A DNA stretch of 64,000 nucleotides. Source: Cucumis sativus. Taxonomy: Eukaryota; Streptophyta; Magnoliopsida; Cucurbitales; Cucurbitaceae. Below, in pieces: positions 35,747 to 45,306 of the stretch (position 1 is its first letter; every line of letters starts with the position of its first letter). The position numbers were made by a program, and so were the translations under genes. The stretch covers positions 1,364,001-1,428,000 of the forward strand of contig NC_026661.2 in assembly GCF_000004075.3 (NCBI RefSeq), read 5' to 3'. The notes below the pieces were generated by a model that saw only the letters and a list, made by a program, of their open reading frames with translations, ran no database searches and was not told the origin of the DNA.

Positions 35747-36601
35747 CTAGTTGTTTAGGATGTTGAGAAGGGAGACTCTATTTTTTATAAGGTGTCTATA
35801 TAGGCTCTCGAGATCTTCTTCGAAATCTTGAATACTTGACTCAGATTTCCTCAGCAAGTCCTGCAAGTTGAAGGATTTATCTGTTGTGTGGCTGGCGATT
35901 GAATTTAGTGTGGCACCCACCATTTCTACCTCATTTGCATTTGCATCTTCATCATGGCTGGCAACTCTTTTGGATTGTACCAGCTTCGAAACCAAAGACC
36001 ATGGACTGAACTTTGATGGCAACTTTGGTCCTACTACGTTGGACATTACCGATTCAACAGTGCTATATGTGATTGCTTCTACTTCCTTTAACAAGCTAAC
36101 GGTTGCTAAGCTTTCTTCACTCTTTTGAGAACTGATTTTGATTCCCTTCAGGGCCTTCTGAACTGTCCTCTTTATCATTTTTCTAGATTTCAAGCATTTC
36201 TGAACATCACTTGTGATAATTCTTTCACTACTTCTTCTGCGCAAATCTGATTCAAGTTCGTGTATACATTCCCGTGTCTGTAACAATGCATCCTTAGCAA
36301 TATCACACAAATCTATTAGCCTTAGAGATCCTTCTAGCAAGTCATCAGCCCATTTTTTACCACTCTCATGAACAAGAGTTTGCTGGGTGCTTGGTAGAAG
36401 AAGTAATTTATCAATTGAATCGTGCAAAGCTTGAAGGCTGTTGAGTCTGTAGCATAAAGAAAAAGTTGAAGAAGCGGCCTCAGAGGACTTCAATCTGCAC
36501 AAATTTTCTTCAACTTCGACAACAATTGGATGTGGCCTTGAGGGTAAGCTATTCGAGCGAATGTGGAGTGATTTCTTTGAGTTCATATCTAAGGAATCCA
36601 T
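35747..36601 (-). CDS. D9: DUF241 family protein (group II)
   Basis: Intronless gene for 284 residues from the ATG at 36601. The frame continues four codons upstream (MRNK), as in D7, but MDSLDMNSKKSLH aligns with the other starts. Motifs: RSNSLPSRPHP, LLEGSLRLIDLCDIAKDALLQTREC, ELESDLRRRSSER, CLKSRKMIKRTVQKALKG, VVGPKLPSK and KNRVSLLNILNN. Note VVGPK where most copies have IAGPK or VAGPK. Closest to D8. No sign of decay. Confidence 0.95.
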   Translation of the reverse strand: MDSLDMNSKKSLHIRSNSLPSRPHPIVVEVEENLCRLKSSEAASSTFSLCYRLNSLQALHDSIDKLLLLPSTQQTLVHESGKKWADDLLEGSLRLIDLCDIAKDALLQTRECIHELESDLRRRSSERIITSDVQKCLKSRKMIKRTVQKALKGIKISSQKSEESLATVSLLKEVEAITYSTVESVMSNVVGPKLPSKFSPWSLVSKLVQSKRVASHDEDANANEVEMVGATLNSIASHTTDKSFNLQDLLRKSESSIQDFEEDLESLYRHLIKNRVSLLNILNN

Positions 36602-38245
36602 TTTATTTCTCACTTAAAGAAGCCAAAATTTTAGCTAATGATCTAAAAAAGGTTGAGAAATTTCAATCTGCCTTCATCTTTTGGCATTCAAGGAAGCATA
36701 TATATATATGTATATAACTTGGGTTAGGCATACATGAGGAATCTCATGCTCATCTGCAATATAATTCAAGTTATTAATTTATAAAACCAATTCAGCAATT
36801 TTCATGCCTTGTCTCCCTCCCACTTGTTTCCAGATCATCATCATTATTTATGCCAAATTCTTCACACTCACATGCATGAATCTCACACATGAAAAATTCA
36901 TAAATTAGGATCAATTATGTTGTAAGCTGCTTCGTGTCTGGATCTAAACTCCTTAGCTGTAATGTTTTGATGATGTCTCTTCTCCACCATCATTTCAACT
37001 CATAAACTAATAAAACTTTGAGCTTTAATTCTTTACTGGAGTTTCTTTCTATAAACTATGCAAGATTGTTGCTCCACACATGCAATCTTGGGGGAAGCTT
37101 TGATTAATTTCTTCCCATATACATTAAGTCATCTGTCTTTTGACATCTCAGCCAATGTTTGTCCAATGTCACCCAATAACCAGGCTCTTAGCTCATTTTT
37201 TATTTACTTATTTCCGTACTATATACATATAATCTGCAATTTTTCTCTGGGGATTCTTAAATTTAAAGCCCACGAGGGCTGTTGACATAATCTTGTGTCA
37301 TATATAATAAGGATGACTCCTTGATATTTTTAATCACAACTTCTTGCACACGAATGGTTGATTTTTTTAGAACTACTTGCTTTATATTAACTTTATGGTT
37401 AGAAGGGGATTAATTTTATACCTTATGGGTTATTCTGATCTTATGTGTCGATTGCCTCCAGCCCCCTTAGACCAGTGGCAGGTGGTAAAGCTGATTATGT
37501 AACAAAAGTAATTGCTTAAGAAGTGTTTAAGCACTTAAATCCAAACATGCTCTAAATATATTTGCAAACCATGTTGCCTGTTTACAGAGAATTGGAGGGT
37601 TTACTAGTTTATTCAAACACATCTAACCGATATGGTTTCTTCTTATGATGGAAAGCATGCATGGGGATCTTGCACATCTACTTGAGTATTCATTTGCATG
37701 TGTATGTGGTATTTATGACATTATGTAGAAGCACTTTGTAACATAACACAAGTGTTTTTTGGCTTCCTTTTACAAGTATATGCCCATAAATATATTGTCA
37801 CCGAACTTTGACATGTAAGGACTACCCAATGAGTGTCCTTATAGCCTAAATAAGAATTTTTCCAATAAGTTTTTCCAAATGACGCTTGAAATAACCAGAC
37901 CCATGAACAAAATTTTCCTTAACCACGCCATGGTATCAAGAGATGATCATTTTTTTCTGTTGCCCCTGGATTATAAAACCTCTCCCCTCAAATGGAACGT
38001 TGTATATGAAAATAAATGGAGTATCAAGTGCTAGAAAACTGTTATAGACAATTGTTGGTTCTTTATATTATGGAAAAAGAATAGACAAAAGTTGGATTCT
38101 TGTAAAAGGCTCTTCAATAAACAAAAAATAGAGCATCAATCATATGTGTGTAAATATATGTGAATTCATTGAAGAACAAAAATACTATAAAGACCATCAA
38201 GCTCTTCAATAAACAAAAAATAGAGCATCAACTACATGGATTTGT
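36602..38245. other. Spacer between D9 and D10
   Basis: D9 promoter, then a promoter-like block near 37060-37290 with TGCAATCTTGGGGG and ACCAGGCTCTTAGCTCATT, similar to 33720-33880. A 30-bp direct repeat (CAAGCTCTTCAATAAACAAA and following) lies at about 38108 and 38199. No supportable gene. Confidence 0.5.
36699..36815 (-). promoter_or_regulatory. D9 promoter: TATA repeat and single TGTCTC
   Basis: A TATATA run at 36699-36716 and TGTCTC at 36810-36815. The proximal GAGACA is absent (the site reads GGCATACA). Confidence 0.5.
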
Positions 38246-39106
38246 TTAGTTGTTGAAGATGTTAAGAAGAGATACTCTTGTTTTGATTATAAACCTATAA
38301 AGACCATCAAGCTCTTCTTCAACTTCCTTAATGCTTGCCCCACACTCTCTCAGCAAGTTCTGCATGTCTTCATCTTGAATTTGGAATTCTTTGTTACTTT
38401 GATGATTGGTAAATGAACTTAATGCCAAGTCCAATCTTTCTACTACACTTATATCTGTTTCTTCGCTTATGCAGGCTACTCTTTTTGGTTGCACCAACAT
38501 GGAAACCGAAGACCAGCAGCTCCATTTTGATGGCAACTTCGGTCCTGCTATAAAGGACAACAAGGATTCCAAACTGTGGTATGTGATTGCTTCAACCTCT
38601 TTTATCAAGTTGACAATGGTCAAGCTCCCATGAACTTTGTGGAAAGGTTCGCCTTCCATTCCTTTCAAGGCTTTTTGGATTGTTTTCTTTATCATCTTCC
38701 TTGACTTATGAAGTGAACTAGAAGTACAAATTTCACCTCTCTTTCTACGCAAAATCGACTCTAGTTCATGTATGCATTCTCTAGTTTGCAGCAAGCCATT
38801 CTTAGCTGTATCACACAAATCCAGCAGCATGAGTGATCCTTCTAGTAAGTCATCGAACACTTCCTCATTACTCTGTTGAACCAAAGCATTTTGGGAGTTT
38901 GGCAAAACAAGCAACTTATCAACACCATCATACAAATCTTGAAGGGCGCCAAGTCTATGGCAAAGAGAAGAAGATGTGGCTTCAGAGTCCGGCCTTAATC
39001 TTCTCAATTGCTCATTAACTTGGCTGATAATTGGGTGTGGATTTGAGTTCTCACTCTTCGAACGAACATGCTGAGAGTTTCTTGGGTTCAAAGTAGAGGC
39101 ATCCAT
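38246..39106 (-). CDS. D10: DUF241 family protein (group III), divergent
   Basis: Intronless gene for 286 residues from the ATG at 39106 (MDASTLN). An in-frame ATG at 39139 would add MAFVFSNQRRK, and D12 has the same extension, so the longer form cannot be excluded. It departs from the family in two places: the SLPSxPHP motif is degraded to SENSNPHP, and four residues are missing before KSRKMIKK. Other motifs hold: LLEGSLMLLDLCDTAKNG, ELESILRRKRGE, IAGPKLPSK and KTRVSLLNIFNN. A cysteine-containing segment (LLRECGASIKEVEEEL) is shared with D12. Confidence 0.94.
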   Translation of the reverse strand: MDASTLNPRNSQHVRSKSENSNPHPIISQVNEQLRRLRPDSEATSSSLCHRLGALQDLYDGVDKLLVLPNSQNALVQQSNEEVFDDLLEGSLMLLDLCDTAKNGLLQTRECIHELESILRRKRGEICTSSSLHKSRKMIKKTIQKALKGMEGEPFHKVHGSLTIVNLIKEVEAITYHSLESLLSFIAGPKLPSKWSCWSSVSMLVQPKRVACISEETDISVVERLDLALSSFTNHQSNKEFQIQDEDMQNLLRECGASIKEVEEELDGLYRFIIKTRVSLLNIFNN

Positions 39107-39203
39107 CTTCCTTCTTTGATTAGAGAAGACAAATGCCAAAAAATTGAATTACCAATCAATCTAAGCAATTTGAGTTTGGCTTCATGTTTTGGCTGTGATG
39201 GTA

Positions 39204-39304
39204 ATATATATAACAGTGTCGAAGAAACAAGGGGAATCTTAACCTCATTATAATTGAGATATGGATCTTCATCACCGTCTCAGCTATTGTCCAAACAATG
39301 TCTC
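39204..39304 (-). promoter_or_regulatory. D10 promoter: TATA-like box and single TGTCTC
   Basis: ATATATATAAC at about 39203-39213, TGTCTC at 39299-39304. No proximal GAGACA. Confidence 0.5.
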
Positions 39305-40760
39305 CCTCCAACAGGTCCTTACTCACTGGCATCCTTTGTTTTTTCCTCTATAACCACACGAATGCATCTTATTTAATTATTTAATTTTCTTAATTTGATT
39401 GGTACTGTTTGATAGCTCCATCAGTTTGTTGGAAATTGCAAAAAAGCAATGCAATCAAGACAGTCTGTCTTGTGCATGAAAGAAACAAACACACGGATAA
39501 CTATGCACACGTAAACCATACACACATATATATGAACAAAACAAAGTTTTCTTTGATGTATTCTTTTTTTCATTTTTTTGGGATTGAGTATCTCTCGACG
39601 CATCTTACTTATCTTGTAATCTTTTTAGGTTTCATTTCTTCACATTAGGATGAATTGTTAGACGGTTGATATAATATTAAATTTACATTCATCTATTAGC
39701 TTAAACTTTCAAGTCAATCAAGAATTTAACAAAAAGAAAGCTGTGTCAGATCCTACAATGTTATTTCCTCCTCAATTAATAGTTACTTCCACTTGTTGAG
39801 TCTTATACATATTTCAAGCCCACAAGTGAGAGAAACTATTAGAGTGTTGATATAATATCAAATTTACTTTCACCCATCAACTTAATCATTTGTGTGTTTT
39901 TTGGAAATTAAGCTAAATTTAGTATTTTTCTCTTGATTTTTTTCTTGGAGTAAAAGAGTTGAATTCTTAGCCAAATTTCAAAAACAAAAACAAGTTTTTA
40001 AAAACTACTTTTCCTAGTTTTAAAATTTGACTTGATTTTTTAAAACATGGGTAAAAGTAGATAACAAACCAAAAAATTTGGAGGATACATAAAAACCAAA
40101 TGGTTACCATATGGAATATAAATTCACTTATGCTATTTAGACCATTTAGTAACAAACAAAGGATGCATTCAAATTTTTCTACACTTAGAGATTATAAGCT
40201 TTTCAAGAGGCAAATATTAATAAAAACAAAGTTCATTTTGTCCAAGCAATGTTTCATAATCCTCAGTCTCCACCCAACATCCCAACTCATATATAAACTA
40301 GTTTAAAATCTTATGGTTCAGATAAGAAGGTTCCTCAGAACCTGCACACATGAGAAGCTTGAGGAATCTTTTTTCTTCATTATCACATCATATTTTAGCT
40401 CTTTTTATGCCCTGCCTCCCACACCAGGTCTTTACCTTATAAATTATTTACTTCTAAGGTCAATAATCATATCCTTATTTTTCTCATGGATCTTCTTGCT
40501 ACATTTTGTCCAACCTCTTCATTAAAATATGAAGCCCACGAGTTGTCTTGATAAATAAAAGTAGCTTTATAATTAAAAGATTACCACCTCTACATTAATA
40601 ACATGAAGGTCATACCTACATGCTCATACATCATTTTTCTTTATATTTTATGATCAATACAGGAGACGTGTTTGATATCAGAAGGACCTAACTTCATTCT
40701 GGTTAATCTAATCAACACTATGACAACATTGTACATACTCTGAGTAAACTCCTTATTTCA

Positions 40761-40975
40761 GGTTTCCGGAGCCTTTATACAAGGCATGGTATACGGGGTT
40801 GGGACTATACAAGGTATACGGGTAGCTTGAAAGGGAAGCCGGCCGGAAGGAAGACTAAGAGGTGGAAACCGAACCCTCGCCTTCCCCGGGGCAAAAGCTT
40901 GCTTACCTTTCTCTAAGATTTGGTACTTTAAAAGAAAGCAAGTGATTCGCCTCCATATTCACTTATTGTCCGCCA
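40761..40975. other. GC-rich patch, candidate organelle-derived insertion
   Basis: This stretch stands out from its AT-rich surroundings (for example GGGAAGCCGGCCGGAAGGAA and CCTTCCCCGGGGCAAAAGC). It has no counterpart in the paralogous D12-D13 spacer. The style resembles intergenic plant mitochondrial DNA. That origin is inference. Confidence 0.4.
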
Positions 40976-41841
40976 AATAGAAATATAACTCAAACTCCTT
41001 ATTCGAAAAGTTAAATCACCGATTGACCCAATAGCTTAAGTTTAGGGTCAAAGTAAGTTTAATATTGTCATTTAACACTCTTCTTTACCTGTGAGTTTGA
41101 AATGCGTAAAAGATCCCATAAATAGAAAAGCTCTTGAAATCAAATCACTTGCTTGATCATATTTGTATTTAAAACTACATATACTGCATTGTTTTTTGTT
41201 GGGTACTCATAAAAAATAAAACTTGACTTGATAATCTACTTTTTTTGGATGTTTTATTCTTCAAGATGTGGCGATATCCAAAAGTGATTGCTCTCCAGAA
41301 CTTCCACTAATTATAAAACTGTTTTAGCTTTATTATTATACAATTATCAGATAAAATTGTCATGAAGGTTAGAGACAGTCTGCATAGCATTATTGCTTGA
41401 GGATATGAAGTCAACTACTATGTAAATAAATCTTTCATGCCACGGTTGAGACAATTAGAATCTTATTAGCTGGCAATATTGCAAATTGAAGGTACTTAAT
41501 TTCCAACCTTAGTTGACCGTTCGAACTATGATTACACTAGAACTTAAACCATAGATAAAAGTTATTTGATGTTCACTATTTTTATGATTTATCTCATCGT
41601 TATTTTTCTGTCATCAGTTCATTGTGCCTGGTTAATGAAATGATTAAAATCATTACGGTTCGATGAGCAGAAAGATGCTATTGCAATTGATAGTATTGTT
41701 GTGCGAAATTAAAAAACCAATAACCAAGAAGATTATGCCAGAAGTCATTGAATAAAGTTTGTATATTTACTGCTTTCTTTACAGTCTACAAAAATGATTC
41801 TCATGGGATTAGCCATGATACTACTATCTGAAATTTTAGGC

Positions 41842-42720
41842 TTAGTAGTTGTTAAGAAGTGAGACTCTAGACTTAATAATGCGTCTATGTAGAGCCTCAA
41901 GATCACCCTCAACTTCTTGAATGTTTGAACTAAATATCTTCAGTGAGTTCTGCAAATTGTCATCTTGAACAAGGAAATTGGATTTCTTTGTTTTCTGACT
42001 GGCAATCGAATGTAATGCAGCATCAACCAGTGCCACTTCATTTCTATTTGTTTCTTCAACTTCACAGGCTACTCTTCTGGGTTGCACAAGCTTTGTAACT
42101 AAAGACCAGCGGCTTGAATTTGATGGAAACTTGGTTCCTGCTAGGAAAGACAACAATGACTTGATAATGTTGTAGCTGATGGCTTCTACTTGTTTCAACA
42201 AGCTAATAGTAGCTGGAGTGGATTGATTTTTCTCACAGCTTTTGGTTTCAACTATCTTCAAGGCTTTATAGATTGTTTTCTTTATCAACTTCCTAGAACT
42301 TAAGCATTTCTGAAGTTCACTTTCTATGAACATTTTTCCTCCCCTTCCTCTGCGCAAAACGGACTCTAGTTCATGGACACATTCTTTTGTCTGCAACAAT
42401 GCATCTTTAGCTATGTCACACAAATCCAAGAGTCTTACAGATCCTTCGAGTAAATCATTGAACCATTTCTTATCACACTCGTCAGCAAGAACATGTTGGG
42501 TGAGTGGTAGCAGAAGCAGCCTATCAACACAATCATGTAAATCTTGAAGGCCATTCAGTTTATGGCATAATTCAAATGAAGAAGATGATGTAGCTTCTGA
42601 GGCCTCCTTCAATCTACACAAATGCTCACCAACTTGCTCGATGACTGGGTGTGGCTTTGAGGGCAAGCTGTTTGAGCGGATATGATGAGAGTTTCTTGAG
42701 TTCAAAGCCGAGGAATCCAT
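41842..42720 (-). CDS. D11: DUF241 family protein (group IV)
   Basis: Intronless gene for 292 residues. It opens MDSSALNSRNSHHIRSNSLPSKPHP in two parts. Group IV traits shared with D13: an extra loop (LADECDKKWFNDLLEGS), a longer LRRGRGGKMFIESELQKCL segment, ETKSCEKNQ, and an EETNRNEVALVDAALHSIASQKTKKS stretch. AGTKFPSN replaces the usual AGPKLPSK. The C-terminus is KSRVSLLNNY, two residues shorter than D13's SLLNIYNY, a small deletion in a part nearly invariant elsewhere. The frame is otherwise intact. Confidence 0.95.
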   Translation of the reverse strand: MDSSALNSRNSHHIRSNSLPSKPHPVIEQVGEHLCRLKEASEATSSSSFELCHKLNGLQDLHDCVDRLLLLPLTQHVLADECDKKWFNDLLEGSVRLLDLCDIAKDALLQTKECVHELESVLRRGRGGKMFIESELQKCLSSRKLIKKTIYKALKIVETKSCEKNQSTPATISLLKQVEAISYNIIKSLLSFLAGTKFPSNSSRWSLVTKLVQPRRVACEVEETNRNEVALVDAALHSIASQKTKKSNFLVQDDNLQNSLKIFSSNIQEVEGDLEALHRRIIKSRVSLLNNY

Positions 42721-44430
42721 CTTTCTTTCTTGATTAAAATTTGTAAGAAGACAAAAGGCCTAGCTTTTGAATTGCAAAGCAGTTGAATAAGTTAAGTTTA
42801 TGATCATTTTCTGGCATTCAGGGATCCTTATATAACTAAGGCCAAGGGGACAGTTGAAACCTGTACCTCATTTTTAAAATGCTCAAGAAATTATATAGAT
42901 CCAGAAGCCATATGATTGTAATTTGGATCTGAAACACCATCTCAGCAATGTTCCTGTTATGTCTCCCTTTCACCAAGTTCAAGGCTGGCTACCTTTTATC
43001 ATATTCTTTGTAAACTCATGCGTGTATCTGACTTTATAATGAAATTTATTATATATCTATTGGTTTAGAAGGTCCATTAGTTTACTGGCAAGGCATCTCT
43101 TCTGAACACCACGCTTGTCTTCTACAACTTTCAGACATCAATGTTAGGTTGTAAATGAACTATATAATATCTTGTGGTTTCCTCATTGTTTCACATTATA
43201 CAAATGCTTTAAAATGAACTTACTGACAAGTTTTTCATTGTTCTTCATAACTAGCGGAAGCAGCGAAGCTTTCCCTTGACTTATAAAATCTTTCCAAATA
43301 ATTTTCTTTTCAACAAAACTACCACCTATGCTACTATATATTGGTATCAAAAGGGTGTTCTAATTGTAAAAGCTAAGTCAAGAGATGAGGTTATAATTTG
43401 TTTTTGCAATTGATGTGAACTAACAGCCTGACTAATTCAAATCTTCGTAAAAAAATTGGAACGAAGAGGACAGTTATCCAAAGATTCTAGCTTCATAATC
43501 AAACTATAGAATCAAAAGATTATTCATGTTCATGCCTTCTTTTATGACCTGCATTAGTTACCTAAAGAAGAAATTGTTTCCCACATTTGAATATATAGCA
43601 GCAACCTCCTCTCAGATTCAAGACTTGTCCTGAACTCGATCAATGTAGAAAAGATGTATAATGACAACACTTAAATAAGGAGAAGACGCAGGCAAGAAAC
43701 CTTTGACTATTTGGTTTCTTATTCACTTAATCTGTATTATATCCTTGAACTTTTTTCAGTCTTAAAAAAGTTTCAGCTCTAACTAGTTTTCTTAGCTTTT
43801 GTAAATTTTCATAGTTTGATCTACGAACAGAGGCCAATACACTAAGATCTTATTATCATTCTCTGTTGACATTATTTACGGTCCAATTGCTAATTTTGCT
43901 AATAAATAGGATTAGAGACTAAAATCTTTGAAGATGATATAGATCCTGAAGATTGTGAAGGTTTTACTGATTTGGAAGTTGTATGGACTTTGAATATTTT
44001 CAAAGTTGATTTTTAAAAACTTCAAACTAGGACAATAATAAGAGAGATTAAATTCTGCAAGTGAATTGGACTTGAATTCATTGATGAGTGATTCTAAAAT
44101 ATCATACAACAAACGAATCATGGTTAGCTCTATTTCTTTTATTATGCTTGTTTTTGCCCCTAGATTAGTATATTTCTCCTCCCAGGTGGAGTTGAATATG
44201 AAAATAATTTCAGTTTCAAATGCAAAAAAAATTGATGGGATTATTGCTGCTTTTTTATATTATGGAAGAAGAATGGACAAAAGTCAGATTTTAGCAGTGT
44301 TGCGAAAGACTTTTAATTACACTAAAAATCGAGTATTTTATATACATTTATGGATATTCATTCGAGCAAAAACATCCTCAAGTTGTTTAACTCTTTTGAA
44401 AAATTTTAACCACCATTCGTGGTTTGACAT
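42721..44430. other. Spacer between D11 and D12
   Basis: D11 promoter, then AT-rich sequence with no family gene. The frame at 44066-44434 (plus strand, 122 codons) abuts D12 antisense and has no recognisable domain. Confidence 0.5.
42827..42965 (-). promoter_or_regulatory. D11 promoter: TATA box and single TGTCTC
   Basis: GTTATATAAG at 42827-42836 and TGTCTC at 42960-42965. No proximal GAGACA. Confidence 0.5.
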
Positions 44431-45306
44431 TTAGTAGTTGAAAATGTTGAGAAGGGATACTCTGATTTTAATTATGAACCTATAAAGACCCTCAAGTTCT
44501 TCTTCAACTTTCTTGATGCTTGCTCCACAATCCCTCAGCAAGTTCTGCATGTCCCCAACATGAATTTGGAAGTCCTTGTCACTTTGGTGATTGGTAATTG
44601 AACTTAATGCCAAATCCAATCTTTCCACAATGCTTATGCTCGTTTCTTCGCTTATGCAGGCTACTTTTTTGGATTGCACGAGCTTGGAAACTGAAGACCA
44701 GCAGTTCCATTTTGCTGGCAACTTTGGACCTGCTATAAAGAACAATAAGGATACTATGCTTTGGTAAGTGACTGCTTCAACCTCTTTTATCTGGTTGACA
44801 AAGGTAAAACTTTCACTATCTTTGTTGGTTTGTTTGCTTTCCATTCCCTTCAAGACTTTGTGAATTGCTTTCTTTATCAACTTCCTGGAACTTAAACATT
44901 TTTTAAGTGAACTAGAAGTACCAATATCACTTCTCCTTCGACGCAAAACCGACTCGAATTCATGTGTACATTCTCGTGTTTGCATCAACGCCTTCTTAGC
45001 TGTGTCACACAAATCTAGCAGCCTGAGAGATCCTTCTAGTAAGTTATCCAACTCTTCCTTGTCACTCACTTGTACCAGAGCTTGTTGGGAAAGCGGCAAG
45101 ATAAGCAGCTTATCTACAGAATCGTGCAAATCTTGAAGAGCACTGAGTTTGTGGCATAGCGAAGAAGATGAAGAAGATATGGCTTCAGAATCCCTTAATC
45201 TGCTCAATTGCTCATCAACTTGGCTGATGATTGGGTGTGGATTTGAAGGCACGCTCTTTGAACGAACATGCTGAGAGTTTCTTTGGTTCAAAGTCGAGGC
45301 ATCCAT
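44431..45306 (-). CDS. D12: DUF241 family protein (group III)
   Basis: Intronless gene for 291 residues from ATG 45306 (MDASTLNQRNSQHVRSKSVPSNPHP). An in-frame ATG at 45339 would add MAFVFSNHRRK, conserved with D10. Motifs: LLEGSLRLLDLCDTAKKALMQT, EFESVLRRRRSD, CLSSRKLIKKAIHKVLKG, IAGPKLPAK and KIRVSLLNIFNY. It is the closest relative of D10 but retains the four residues and the SVPS motif that D10 lost, so D12 looks like the less altered member. Confidence 0.95.
   Translation of the reverse strand: MDASTLNQRNSQHVRSKSVPSNPHPIISQVDEQLSRLRDSEAISSSSSSLCHKLSALQDLHDSVDKLLILPLSQQALVQVSDKEELDNLLEGSLRLLDLCDTAKKALMQTRECTHEFESVLRRRRSDIGTSSSLKKCLSSRKLIKKAIHKVLKGMESKQTNKDSESFTFVNQIKEVEAVTYQSIVSLLFFIAGPKLPAKWNCWSSVSKLVQSKKVACISEETSISIVERLDLALSSITNHQSDKDFQIHVGDMQNLLRDCGASIKKVEEELEGLYRFIIKIRVSLLNIFNY

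Larger units (their letters stand above)
39107..41841. other. Spacer between D10 and D11
   Basis: D10 promoter. A decayed promoter-like block at about 40245-40450 (GAGGAATCTT ... TGCCTCCCACACCAGG) matches one at about 46575-46790. A GC-rich patch follows at 40761-40975. No supportable gene. Confidence 0.55.

Noticed and set aside
44066-44434. 122-codon plus-strand frame next to D12
   Set aside because: No recognisable domain, low-complexity composition, and it ends antisense to the D12 stop.
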